DNA of 64,000 nt. Origin: Diprion similis (taxonomy: Eukaryota; Arthropoda; Insecta; Hymenoptera; Diprionidae). Position 1 is the stretch's first letter; each line of letters begins with the position of its first letter. Under the pieces are notes generated by a model. The model searched no databases. It was given only the letters and a program-made list of their open reading frames with translations, and was not told where the DNA came from. Both the position numbers and the translations under genes were made by a program. Positions 28,601-40,748 of the stretch are shown in pieces. The stretch is from NCBI RefSeq assembly GCF_021155765.1, contig NC_060110.1, positions 18,622,001-18,686,000 of the forward strand, given 5' to 3'.

Positions 28601-31600
28601 TTTTTGTACTCCAACAGGTGATTTTATGAACGTTTATTTGCATCGCAAGATGTTAATGTTTGCATGAGTGTACATATTGAACTGAATAAAGGATTTATCA
28701 TTAAAACTCAGTAGATACAATAAGGTAGAGTCGTAACGATTCGTATTATTTGCAGCAGAGAATGCGGTCGAAGCTCCGTGGTTTCCAAATTGCATTTCTA
28801 ATTCAGCAGATTCAAGATATGAAGGATCCCAGTGGATGGCTGAAGGCGAAGTTCCATGCGTTCCGTGGATATTTGACAAGGTTCGTTTTCTTCTGCAATT
28901 TTTTTGCTCGTCCATTTATAGAATGGAACAACTGCCTTTTTAGTGCAAAATATCAGTCATTTAAAATTTTTCCGCATCGGATAGATCCCTAAAGAAGATA
29001 GAGAAGATGACCATTTTATCGATGGATCTGCACTGAAAGCACTAAATAAATGCAGGAATCCCACAAATGATCCTGAAGGACCTTATTGTTATACACTACA
29101 GGATTTGCAAAGCTCCGTTGAAAAACAGTACTGCTCCATCAGAAAATGTAGATCTTCTGGTGAGTTTTGTTAGATTCAAAAAAAAATTAGAAACTGTATC
29201 ATAACGAAGATAATTTCCAGAATGTCGAATGGCTGGTACAGCCAATGACTATATAGGAGTCATGTCTGTAACCCGTTCCGGTCGTAAGTGCGCTAGGTGG
29301 TGGACAGGATACAACCAGACAAATGTTACGACTAAAAAAACACCCAGCTTCAAATCTCTGATGGTCAAAGCACTGACTAGTCTGAAATTCAAGAGAGAGA
29401 ATGCGTTGGAATATAAATTACCTGATACGATAAACGAACCTTGGGATAAGATTGGTCTTCGCTCTGGATTGCCCAAGGATTTTGACTTTGGGCACACACC
29501 ACGACGAGTTGCCCGAAGTTATAAACAGTCGGAAGTGGACAAACTTGTTACACCTCACGGACTTTCCATAAATTCAGACAGACACGGTACTCTGAAATCA
29601 GTTGGAGATGGTGATTGGCTTCAGTCAAATTCAAGCACTAGGCAGTTATTAGCTAGATATAATTTGTTTAACTTAAATCGAAGGCTACTTCAAGAGCAAG
29701 AAACTTTAAAAAAGGTTAATCTGCATCCAATATTCAATCCATATCAAGCAATTCAGGAAATAACCACCGAATTAAATGGAAAAGACGAATTTTTCAATAT
29801 GGCCCGAGAGACCGTTCCACAGGAAAACATCTCAAGAACGACTTCGGAGAGTTCTAATTCGATATCGACAAATCCACCATACGGTGAAACATCGGAAGAC
29901 ATCACAATTTTTACAACTTCAAGCCCACAATCAAAAACTGGTAGCACGGAGAAACCATTCAGGTCACGTGATCATACGAAACCGATTCATCCAGTTGATC
30001 CACTTTACCTAAACGACACGCTATATCCTGAGCAAAGTGTTAAAAGTGCAATTAACTTCTGTCGAAATCCTTCGCGTAATATAGCTGGCGCATGGTGCTA
30101 CACAACAGACCCGGAAGTACCACAAGATCTCTGTAACGTCAGAGACTGTGAGCAGCCTGGTATAATTATAACTCTTTGTTAGATCTACTAACTGATTTTC
30201 TCAAATACTTAAATTAATGTTTCATAATTTGTTTTCAAATTTTTCATCTGATTGCAGAAGAATGCATTTTCCTCGTTAGAGGTCACGGTAGTGGTAGACG
30301 TCTGTACGTCTTACCGGATTATCGTTCGGAAGGGCTTCAATTTTCTCTCAAAGAATGGGAACCCGATCGTCCGGACTCGATAACTTTTACGATATTAAGT
30401 GAAGACGATGTGAAGTCCCGTTTTATTCTGAAAGTTGGTGCCATGAAAAATGAGAAAGTACTCTTATACTATGAAACCGAAGGGAAGGGTAAGCTGTCCG
30501 AGCAATTACGAATTATTGTACATGTTTATGATATACTCAAGATTCTTGAATATTGGATTGAATCATCATCTCTATTCTATAAAAAATTATTCCTAAATTT
30601 AACTATATCTAGAAATGAAATTAGTGAAAGAAAAGACGTTACCTCATCTTTTATACCTTGGAAAGTGGACTGGGTTCGTAATTCGTATGGAACGTGGCGG
30701 AGTAAAACTCTACTATGAAGGTGCCCCGTTTCCATTGTTTGAATGGGAAGACCCGGAGCCTGCCAAAGCGTTCCTACCCGTTTATTATCACTACAGTAGT
30801 GAAAAAGGCAACACTATCGGAGTTGCCTTCAAGTGTAACACAAGTATGTATGCATAAGTGTGACAATTAAGATTTTTGAAACAATTTCCTTGCTGTTTTA
30901 CTATACTTTGGTATCAGGCAATGAGCCTTCGATTAAAGTCTTCAGAACATTGATATTTACAAGCAGAACCACCATGTACATAGAATGTCACATAGAAGAG
31001 ACTACCACGGATCGATTCACGAGAATACTGCCAATTTCTATTTGGGAGACTGAGGAAACGCCAAGTCCTCACAGACTGGTACTTATGGTTCGAGGACAGG
31101 GAGTCATACTGCTCCCTTTGTTGATGCTGCCTACTATGCCTGTGTAAGCGTTTTAATTCTGCTCTGTCAGTTTGTTCATAACTACAATCACATCGTTCGT
31201 TTACAGGTACTACGCATTGACTATTGGTGAAAAGGGACGATGGGTGTTTTTTATGAAAAATAAGCTTCCCGTCGTTCACGTACTTCACAAGCAAAATGCA
31301 AAGGGACCATTGTTCAATTCCAATACTTGGACCAATTTGACGGTAGAGTAAGCATGAGCCAACCTTATCGACTGTCTCTGATATGTCATGGTCAATACGA
31401 AATTGATATTTGATAAATTGAATTTAGTCAATCAGGATTTCGAGCATTTTGTGCTGAAAATTTTGGTGTACTTACATGACGAATTGTTTTTCAAGGTTTT
31501 ACAACTATACCATCAAGCTTTTGCGCAATGATACCGAGGTATTCCATTACGAGCATGATTTACCTTTGCTGTTCTACTTTTTTTCTCTTGCTGTCGACAA

Positions 31601-33378
31601 AGGTGGATCAGTTACATGGGCCGCAAATTGTATACCAACAGGCACGTTCATTTATCATTTTATAAGCACGATTGTAAGAATCTACCACAGAAATGCTCTT
31701 TTTACTCTACGTCCAAGTCTTCTGGTTATCTTATTCTCATCTCTGCCATTTCAGACATCGACGGATCTCCGGTGGATGGTGGATGGTCAGAATGGGGCCC
31801 TTGGAGGTGCAGCGTTACTTGCAATGGCGGGATAGGCGTAAGAAAACGGATATGTAACGACCCTGAGCCGAACATAAGGGGTCAGCCATGTTTAGGACCG
31901 AGTACGTCAAGTGGCCGGTGCAACATGAACAAATGTGACGATGTAACGGACGGTAGTATAAACTTGAACACTAGATTATATCGTTCTAATCGTGTAATAT
32001 GTGGTGTCAACATACATATTAATTGACATTTTATAGTCACCCTCGAATTGGTAAAGAGAAAAATCCGAACCCAGCATACATCATTGATCGTGAAGGAAGG
32101 TGATGGTGTGAAGCTTTTAGCCGATCCTGATATCGTTTCGGCATTGAGAAATGAAACGCCAAAGTCTGACATCAATTGGTCCCGCAATGGAATTTTTCTG
32201 GAAGAAGAAGAGGATAGAATCAAACTCGAAGATACTGCAGTATGTGAGTGACGTAGAATATCGAGTCCTTCTACCAAATTTGACACACATGTTTTGAGCA
32301 TTTAAATGATAAATTTTCTCATCTTTCAGCTATATCTTACACAATTGTGAATGACTCGGGTGTATACACGCAAACTTTGCACCGATTGGATGACTCTCAC
32401 CTTATTTTTAAAATCATTACGCTAGCGGTTATTCCCGTCGTGAATGAAATTGTAACTCGAGAAACTTTATCCTTTTCTATGACTTGCCACTGCGTTGTTC
32501 TTGGATACGTTTATTCGGATCTTAAAATATCTTGGAAGTTGAATGGCCAAGTGTTTAAAGATTATGGAGTATCAACCCCTGTTGCAGTGAGTACAAATTT
32601 GCATCAAGCCTGGCGGGTTGTTAATGAACGGGTATTGTATTACTTCGAAACTTGAGGGCCGCTCGGCATCACGTAATTACGTCACATACCCATAATTTAT
32701 TTGAACCGATTTTGTTAGGTTCGTTGATTTATTTATTAGGTAAATGTAGATCATGTTCGTAAAGTCAACACGTCCCATCGCGGAGAATGGAGATGCGAAG
32801 TTGAACAAAAGGACTTGAATTTCAAGTGGACTACCAACGTGGTAAAAGTTCGAGGCAGGTATTTCTAGCTCTGTTTGTAACAAGCTTATATACTGCAGCT
32901 GAATTTTATATCGTAGGTGTGGATCTTATTACCAATCTCTACATGGTAACGTAATTTCAGTTTCAAGCTATAAGCAGAGAATCGATCAACGTTAAGTGAG
33001 AGGCATTTAATTTGCTTATTATGAAACATTTTTACAGTATTGGGTCCTCCTAATTGGCGCACTCATTTGATGGAGGATGAGCTAACACGTCCGATATTCG
33101 GTTGGATGCCGAACGAAAGTTTCGTCGCATTCTCAGCATTTCTATTGACATTTTTAATAATTGCGGCCATAATTGCGTCGACGATTTGGTATTTAAGGTA
33201 TTTTAATACGTTTTCTGGAGAATTGAACTGTATAATTATTTATAATCGATCGAAATTCAACCGTATTCTAACACACAGATTTCGTGAAAGCCTCAAGTAC
33301 AAAGAGCCACAGACAGAAAAGCTAATTGGTAATGAAGAATCAGAAAGTGAAAATCTAATCGACGATAAAAAACGGTGA
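25604..33378 (+). CDS. Single-pass receptor: kringle x4, FAMeT-like x4, TSP1, Ig x2
   Basis: No named gene recognised. About 25 exons give about 1,650 residues. After a possible signal peptide (MLWRIIFKSILLISDLIF; exon 1 ends at 25682 or 25814) come kringle 1 (26126-26262, 26429-26591) and kringle 2 (26712-26821, 26905-27073). Two FAMeT-like domains follow: 27236-27351, 27453-27584, 27653-27887; then 27977-28134, 28269-28399, 28463-28617. Kringle 3 is 28756-28880 and 28985-29159. Kringle 4 is 29221-30159. FAMeT-like domains 3 (30258-30488, 30613-30843) and 4 (30918-31143, 31207-31347, 31496-31641) precede TSP1 (31755-31952). Two Ig-like domains occupy 32037-32243 and then 32330-32586 plus 32740-32858. 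A 29-nt exon (32917-32945) leads to 33038-33378. Each kringle keeps six cysteines and RNP..GP/AWCY-like cores. The helix FLLTFLIIAAIIASTIWYL and a short acidic tail end the protein. Probably a cell-surface binding protein. Confidence 0.85.
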
Positions 33379-34784
33379 AGCAAGGCGGTTCAGGGGCGAA
33401 GAAAAGTGCAGGAAAACGATCGGCACAAAAAAGATTTTCTGCCCTCTGCTGCAACGTCGCATGACCATAATCTACGATGTGCCGCTTGTCGTGCGTGTCT
33501 TATAAGTTATTTATAACTGCAGTTGTAATTATATGAGCGATTTCCGATCACGCAGCGGCAAAAATAGAACTCGATACGGCCGTATTCGATTTGTTTATTT
33601 TTAAAAAAAGGAAAAATAGTCACACCTAGGCATCCGTAAGAAGCCGAGTCAATTCTCGGTTCGACGCACCTTTACGCACTACCAAGGATACCTTATAATC
33701 TCCAGTGTGGTACGCTTCTTTCAAGCCTGCAGTAATCCGTAATGCCATGTTGAACCTTCATACCAGAGAGACGGCGTGCAAAACTAGTTTTCAATGGAGA
33801 AGTTCTCCCCATCAGACTCATTCATTTCCAGAAGAGAAGAAACCGCGGCTAAAAACCCCTCGGCGAACGAGTAGATTGAAGAACAAGATCATTGATTTTC
33901 GCCAGTCCGTATACTTACCGTGTCGTCTCGCGTTGGTGTCGTCCCGATTTTTCATTTGAAAAAAGTCCGCGCTCCGCTAATTACAAGTATATTGCGTGTA
34001 ACAGCTAGTATATATAACTTATTACACGCAGATGCATGCATTAGCAAAGAACTGGCTGCAGCCGTCGAGTGCTTGCTTTTTCTCCAGTATTTATATAACC
34101 ATGTGCAACCCGCAGACGCGGACGGCGATGCACTTGGCACACGTATACCTGATGTGCACGCATGGAGCACCGGAGGGAAAGGTAAAAATGAGGCTGGTTG
34201 GTTGGGACAAAATCAATGCGAACGTAGAAGAATTGACCGGAGGATGGTGCGTGCATGGCAGGCATGAAGGCAAGAGCATGAGGCCAGGGGAGCGACAGGT
34301 GCCGAGTCGCCCACGTGGGTTCTCTTAGCAGTAGAAGACGGCTTCCTTGTGACTGCTTGGAGTCAGGACGACGCCGAGTAAGCGAGTGGGGGGATCCATT
34401 CGGTAGCAAATGCTGCTAACCCGTCGCAAGGTCAAGATCAGTCGGTTAATCTCGTCCAGTGAGCGAAGACCTTGCTTGCACCTTGCACAATTATTGGAAA
34501 TAATTCGTACTTGTCTATGTTCAGGAATAAAATAAATATTGCTACATTATAGTTTGATTTTTCATCAAGAGGCAGAATAGCGCGGCAAACTTGTACGAAT
34601 CATTTCCACCTGTTGACTTGAAGCAATTCTTTCTTCTAGAAAGAGATATTTCGTTTGATGGTGTTTATAGTGCATGAAACTTTCAAATTTTGCCGGGTTT
34701 TATCCCCTCTCTCAATTCACCGCTAATCACTGTTACACGCGCGTGTATTCACTGCACCAGCTATATTATTAATCGCAACTTGTT
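33379..34784. other. Intergenic region, receptor 3' end to PRDM 5' end
   Basis: Contains the receptor 3' UTR and, on the right, the PRDM promoter. The part at about 34030-34440 is richer in GC than its surroundings and has overlapping open frames on both strands, none resembling a protein family. No RNA gene was identified. Confidence 0.45.
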
Positions 34785-37700
34785 ATGGAAACTTGTGTTT
34801 TGATTCCAAAAGAGTTCTCATTGGTTCTTGCTACCGATCCGTCGAACAAGCTATTCAAAAATGCACCCTTCTCCGAGATGCGGATCTCGGTGTGGTCCAA
34901 CGTATTTATACCTTCGGGAACGCTTATATACCCGTTTCAAGGATCAATCAGATTCGATAAAATTGATTTGTACTCTCTTCTCGATGACAACGATGTAAGT
35001 ACGACGTATTTTCTTCATTACACACGACATTATGGTATCATAACGACGACTCGATGTAAATACTAGTCTTAAAACGTATAAATTTTACTCTGTTTGAAGT
35101 CGTAACTTCAAAAACAACACCAAATATCTATATTTTTCTACTAGTACTGCTCTACAATGTATATCCAATTGATTGTAGTTACATCGAGAAAGGAACACTG
35201 TAGTGTGAACATCATTTCCGGTCGTATGATAATCGGGAACCAGAAACACGTTTTTGTTTTAGTCTGATCTAGAACCGTCTGATCAATCAATAACTACCGA
35301 AATACACAGGTTGATCTTGAGTGATTAATGGGCTGGTATAGTTTTGAGATGGAGCTTTAAAAGTGATAAATCAATCGTGGAGGAAACAAGCCAATCAGGC
35401 AAAAAAATATCTAAAATACACAACACACCTCCACGTTTCATTATACATATTTCATGTTATCAGATGCGAAGAGACAGAATTTTAATTGATACTATAGGAC
35501 AAGCTGTTTAGTCGAATGCACGTACAAATGCAGACACATGCGGACCGCTTAATTGGTGACTCTCGGAGGATTGAATTTATACTCGTTATTAACTTCGTTA
35601 AATTATATTCTCCCTTGCAAATGTTCCGACCGTCATTATGTTTTATTACGATCGAGTTCATGTCTGTAACGTATTTTAACACGATTTACGAGCACGTCTT
35701 CGGGATGTTTCGAATGTGCACAAATATCACGCATATGTGCTACGAACGACCCGATAGAGTATTTCCTTTTGTCATTGCCTTTTCTGAAAGGAACAACGAA
35801 CATTATCTACACGTCTATACTTTAGCTAGTAGCATCGAGAGCTCGCGTCTGAAGAGAAAGGTATTATGATTCAGTTATATTGAGAGCTGCAGTGTACGGC
35901 TAGGCACGCCTGAAGTAAATAACAGTTATTACCTTATTTTCAAAAGTTATGTTCCCATGTATGTTATGCGGAACAACATGCTTTCAGTTAGTAAAATCAG
36001 TTGTAGGCAGACTGCCGAAGAGTCGCACAATTACCAAACAAATTCGCTTAGTTGATCAGAATTTCAGAAATGCTGCAAGGTATATTTTTTTTCAATTCCT
36101 AATCACCTAGTCAAAATATTCATACGACATTCTGGATATTAAAAGATTTAGGAGGAATTGTTGATCATCTACTGTCATACTCTTACGTTTTAGATACGGC
36201 GTGAGTACGGCTGCTACGACGAAGTGTCATTTTCGAATTATAATCTAAACTACCGTCAGTGTAATTGGATAAGGTTTCTGCACATTGCACAGACTTACAA
36301 CGAACAAGTGAATCTTATCGGGACAAAAGTCAGGGGTAAGTTACTTGGGAGTTCCTCGAATGAACAGGGTTCATGTTATATATTCATTCATTTCGTCGCC
36401 AATACGTTAGACCCGATGATAAGTGCATGGATGTATAATTGTAAGTGGTAGAATAGGTACGTAGGTTTAACTGCCTACATTTTTTAAATAACAAAAGTCG
36501 AAACGAAAACATTTCGGATCGTAGGAGAACCGATATTTGAGGTGATCAAAGACGTTCAACCGGACACGGAATTGGCGGCCTGTTTCGTACCTGTGGATGA
36601 TCACGATTTAGTGTTTATATCACATGCTCAGTGGACACGTACTGCGATCTACAGGTACACGATCGATTCAATATTGGACGGTAAGTAGCTTGTTCATGCA
36701 CATATAACTTTACTCACGATAAAACTGTTTAATTATCAAGTTCAGGTTCGGTTATGAAGTAACGTAGCGCAGTGCAGAAATCGTTGCTGTGCAAAAAGTC
36801 TGACAAATGTTCCTCTAGGCGTATCGTGCAACGTGAGTTTGAGTGCGGCTGTAAAACATTAAACATAAACTCACTAGCCACTCGATCCCGGAACGGATGA
36901 ATTTGCGAAGCTCCAGCACTGCTTTTTCTGGGTGGAGTTAACTTTTCTCAGACGGAGCTGCAGGCCTTGCCTGTTCAGCGCTCCTGGAACACTTGATTCG
37001 ACTGTAAAGAATACCTCGTAAAAAATTAACGATCTAAGCGGGTCTGAAGGCAGTGCCTATAAATCTAGTCTGATAAAAATAGTTTGGAATAATATGGTAC
37101 CTGTAATTTCATTAGAACAGCGAATTACTGACGAAAAGAGGGAGTGGCTCTTGGTTTCCGAGTACCTGAAGTTTTTGTGGATTTCTGAAGTATACATTCT
37201 GCTTTGGAAAATAACTGAAACTGAATTGTAGTATACATGTTCTCTCTTTTTCTCGTTTCCTCTCGCTATATACACATTATGTTTATGTATATTGCCTCGG
37301 AGGCTCTATTCGAGTTAAACTTGGTAAGAAATACCGAGCCTGTTGTCAGTAGTCTGAACTGGGTTGAAGATGGTAGCTGGGTGGAGTAAACAGCTAAGGA
37401 CCGTCCAGTTGCCACCCATTGTACTGTCTTTCAGTGGCTGTGAGCGCTACACATTTGAATCACAAGTAGCCGCCTTGATCTGCACCGACAAAAATTCCAC
37501 CGATATTTGCATTTCAGATTTGTAGGCCTATTCTGTATTTCGCGTATAATTTAATCTCACGTTCTTCTTTTCACGAATCAAATTACGTTTAAGGGTCGAC
37601 GCCACTTATTCCGGTGCATATTTACCTCACCATCAAAATTCGGCTTGCCTTCAATTCATTGCTCGCCATTGTCTCCTCATATAATCATCTTAGAATCCAC

Positions 37701-40700
37701 TTCAATATTGACCCGAAAATACTCAGCAGTTTCATTTACCAACGCTCAAAGTTCGTGCTTACCTCAAAAGCCGTCATCGGTCGGTTCGAACTCGGTAAAA
37801 ATTCCCTTTTATTTTCGTTACTGCAACGTTCTCCGGAAGTTCGATGATGCTTGAATGATCAGTTGCGCCCATCTTTCTCTGCTGTCGACGAATTTTCGGC
37901 AACTTAGCAAATGGAAGAAAGTCGACATTCTTTCACGGCAATTATTGATACGTAAACTTAGTTTCTACGATTGTTAATTTGTCTTTTAGAGTCACCGCTC
38001 GATCTGTCGATGGCCTTATTATCGCATCAGTCATCGTCAGTTCCATCTTGTTACGAAGCTGATGAATACGAATCGACGTCCGGCGAATCATCGACGTCCA
38101 CGTTGTCCATAGTTGGTGATCACTTAGAATGCAGCATCTTGACAACTATGAAACGAGGTGAACGTGTTTTATTGCCATGCGAAGTTTGCGGAAAATCTTT
38201 CGACCGACCATCCCTGCTTAAGAGGCACATGAGAACGCACACAGGTGAGAATGGTTTTACGATTAATACTCATTTCTATGGATTATTAAGCATTCAAACT
38301 TTCCTTCCAGTCATCTTCCTTTTTATTTAATATGCACTAATAATGCATTACAAAGATATTATTTAAGGCGAGAAACCCCACGTATGCATGGTATGCAGCA
38401 AAGGCTTCTCAACGTCAAGCTCCTTAAATACACACAAACGAATCCACAGCGGAGAAAAACCGCACCAATGTCTTGTGTGCGGAAAGAAATTTACTGCTTC
38501 CTCGAATCTCTACTATCATCGCATGACTCACATAAAGGTGAGTACGTGTAAAACATGTCTACAAGAGTGTAATCACCTTTATTTACAACGTACTAAACCG
38601 CCATTAGCATATAATTATTTATATAAAAAAATGTAGATTTTAAAATCTTCTCCGTCTCGGTATACAACGCGTCTCGCTATCCTTACGTAATTATTGTCCC
38701 GTAGTAAAACATTAACGAAGCAAAAAAATGTCTGCAGAAACATCAAATTGCAAAAGCAAGAGGTTCCGCAATTATTACAGGACTGAGAAAAAATAAATTG
38801 CCATGGTTCTACAGAACTGTTCAGAATGTTTCGAGTTGACGTGCAGAGCTAGCGCAAAAAAATTGTTATCGTCGGTCGAGTTATTTCGTCAAGCGTGTGC
38901 CCATAAATTATACACTCCGAACTTTGAAATTATTTATTCTCCGAACTGATAAAAATGTCTCTAAAGACGAGGAGACTGATATTCGAATTTTCGTAGTTTT
39001 TATCGAACCGGAGGAGAATGATAATGCGCAGAGAATCTCGGGCTTGAGAATGAATTCGACCAGACGACGATTCGTTCAGACTTGAAAGGTGAATGCGAGA
39101 ATTCACTCAATCGGTTCTCCTCTGTCTGCAGCACGCAAAACTGCAGCTTTCGCTTTCCAACAAGGCTTAATTAAAACTTTAACGAACGCGAAGAACGCAT
39201 TTGAATTTCCAATTGAACAAGAATTGTGAACGGGTTTTACTGAAACGGTGGGTCGTTTTTATCTCCCCACAAATGAACAAACTTGACAAGTACTCTTCAA
39301 ACTTAATACGACGCAAGACTGGCCAAGTCCAATCATCCGAAGCAAACGAAAGCTGGGGGTATCGCAAAACCTTGATTTCCGTATTCATAATCAGCGTTCC
39401 GTGTTAATCGTTTCTCGGCTAATAGTTCCGCTCCCGGAAGCTGCTAAAACGTAATAAAAATGAATAAAAACAGCGATTCTATGTTCTGCGAAGATGGTTT
39501 CTCGTCTCCCGATAGCCCTTGAAGCAGTGCCATTAGCTATGCAAAAAACAGTCAAGATTCAAAATCGAATAATCGGCCCGCACAAGTCCACGTGGCCTGC
39601 ATAAGTTAACGAGCCCAAGACATAACAAAGCTATTTATTCGACCCTCCGCTCCAGCAGGTGGATAATAAACTTTGATACGACCTGTAGAATTTCGACAGA
39701 TCTCAGTGGCTTCATCTCTGTTGACCAGTCTTGGCTGCCGCTGGTCAGTTCGCCGACGCCAGTAGCGGCATTGCTTTGAGCGTGTTGAGATAGCCTGCCT
39801 TGAATATCGGAGTAAAATCATTTTGCTGCCTCTGCAAATCCTCGCTCCAACTACGGAGCCGAGTATTCTTTATCCGGACTCTCAATAGCGGGAGAGTCTT
39901 TGCGGCGTATTTCTGTACCATTAAAATTCGACTATCGATTGGTTACCGATGACAATTAATCGGTAAAAGCTATCCCTTGATCGCATGGAAAATGACTTTT
40001 TAAAAAAATATCGCCGTTGCAGGATTTAGAAGTACGGAAAATATATCGTCGCGGATTATACCTACCAGCGTTCTAATATTCGGAAGTAATGGTACTTGGG
40101 AGCAACGCAGGTAGGCCTGCCATCAGCTACTGTAATTGGTCCATTACTTGCTCCCGCGTGGAATGCAATCCAATTAGAGAGACAGAGAACGTTGCCCTGG
40201 GCGATTTCAGTCGGTATTAGTGCTGTGGTGTTGTACTACCGCTCTACGGCCGCAGCGCGTTGCTATCCATACTTTTCAGATTTCAACCTCGGCTTATGTA
40301 GACTCCGGCATGCGTACGTCGGATTAACGAGTGCATGGCGCGATTTTCATTCAGCATCGAAATATGCTTGGGTGTAAGATGTAAACAAACCATTGCTTGG
40401 CCTTAATTATATGAATGATAACGCTGGTAATAGTACGTACTAATTGGGTAATGATCTAGTTGAGGATTGATTTTAGGCGAACGTTTTCAGGTACGTACAT
40501 GAAATCAGGCATTCGTTATGAAAAATTTGAATTGTTTTCAGGAAAAGCCACACAAATGTTCGCAGTGTTCCAAGTCTTTTCCCACGCCGGGTGATTTGAA
40601 AAGTCACACTTACGTTCACAATGGACTTTGGCCGTTCAGGTGCCACATATGTAATCGCGGATTCAGCAAACCGACGAATTTGAAAAATCACATGCTGCTG

Positions 40701-40748
40701 CACTTGGGCAGGTGTTCGAACAAGAAGTTTGTCAAGTCAGACTCATGA
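34785..40748 (+). CDS. PR/SET-domain C2H2 zinc-finger transcription factor (PRDM family)
   Basis: Six exons with agreeing phases (34785-34994, 36194-36335, 36525-36680, 37990-38244, 38368-38537, 40542-40748) give 379 residues. The first three exons encode a divergent PR/SET domain: [52 protein letters not shown]. Exon 4 opens with ESPLDLSM, an exact PxDLS motif used to recruit the corepressor CtBP. Five C2H2 fingers follow, the first four linked in the TGEKPH style, ending [23 protein letters not shown]. This makes it a nuclear DNA-binding repressor candidate. I cannot assign the PRDM paralogue: the fingers match neither Blimp-1 nor vertebrate PRDM13 as I know them. Introns of about 1.2, 1.3 and 2.0 kb hold no other gene that I can see. 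Confidence 0.88.

Noticed and set aside
33640-33690. A T-arm-like GGTTCGA motif suggesting a tRNA
   Set aside because: No acceptor, D or anticodon arms could be paired around it.
34032-34409. Overlapping open frames on both strands in a GC-richer patch
   Set aside because: Open frames are expected where stop codons are rare in GC-rich DNA, and none resembles a known protein.
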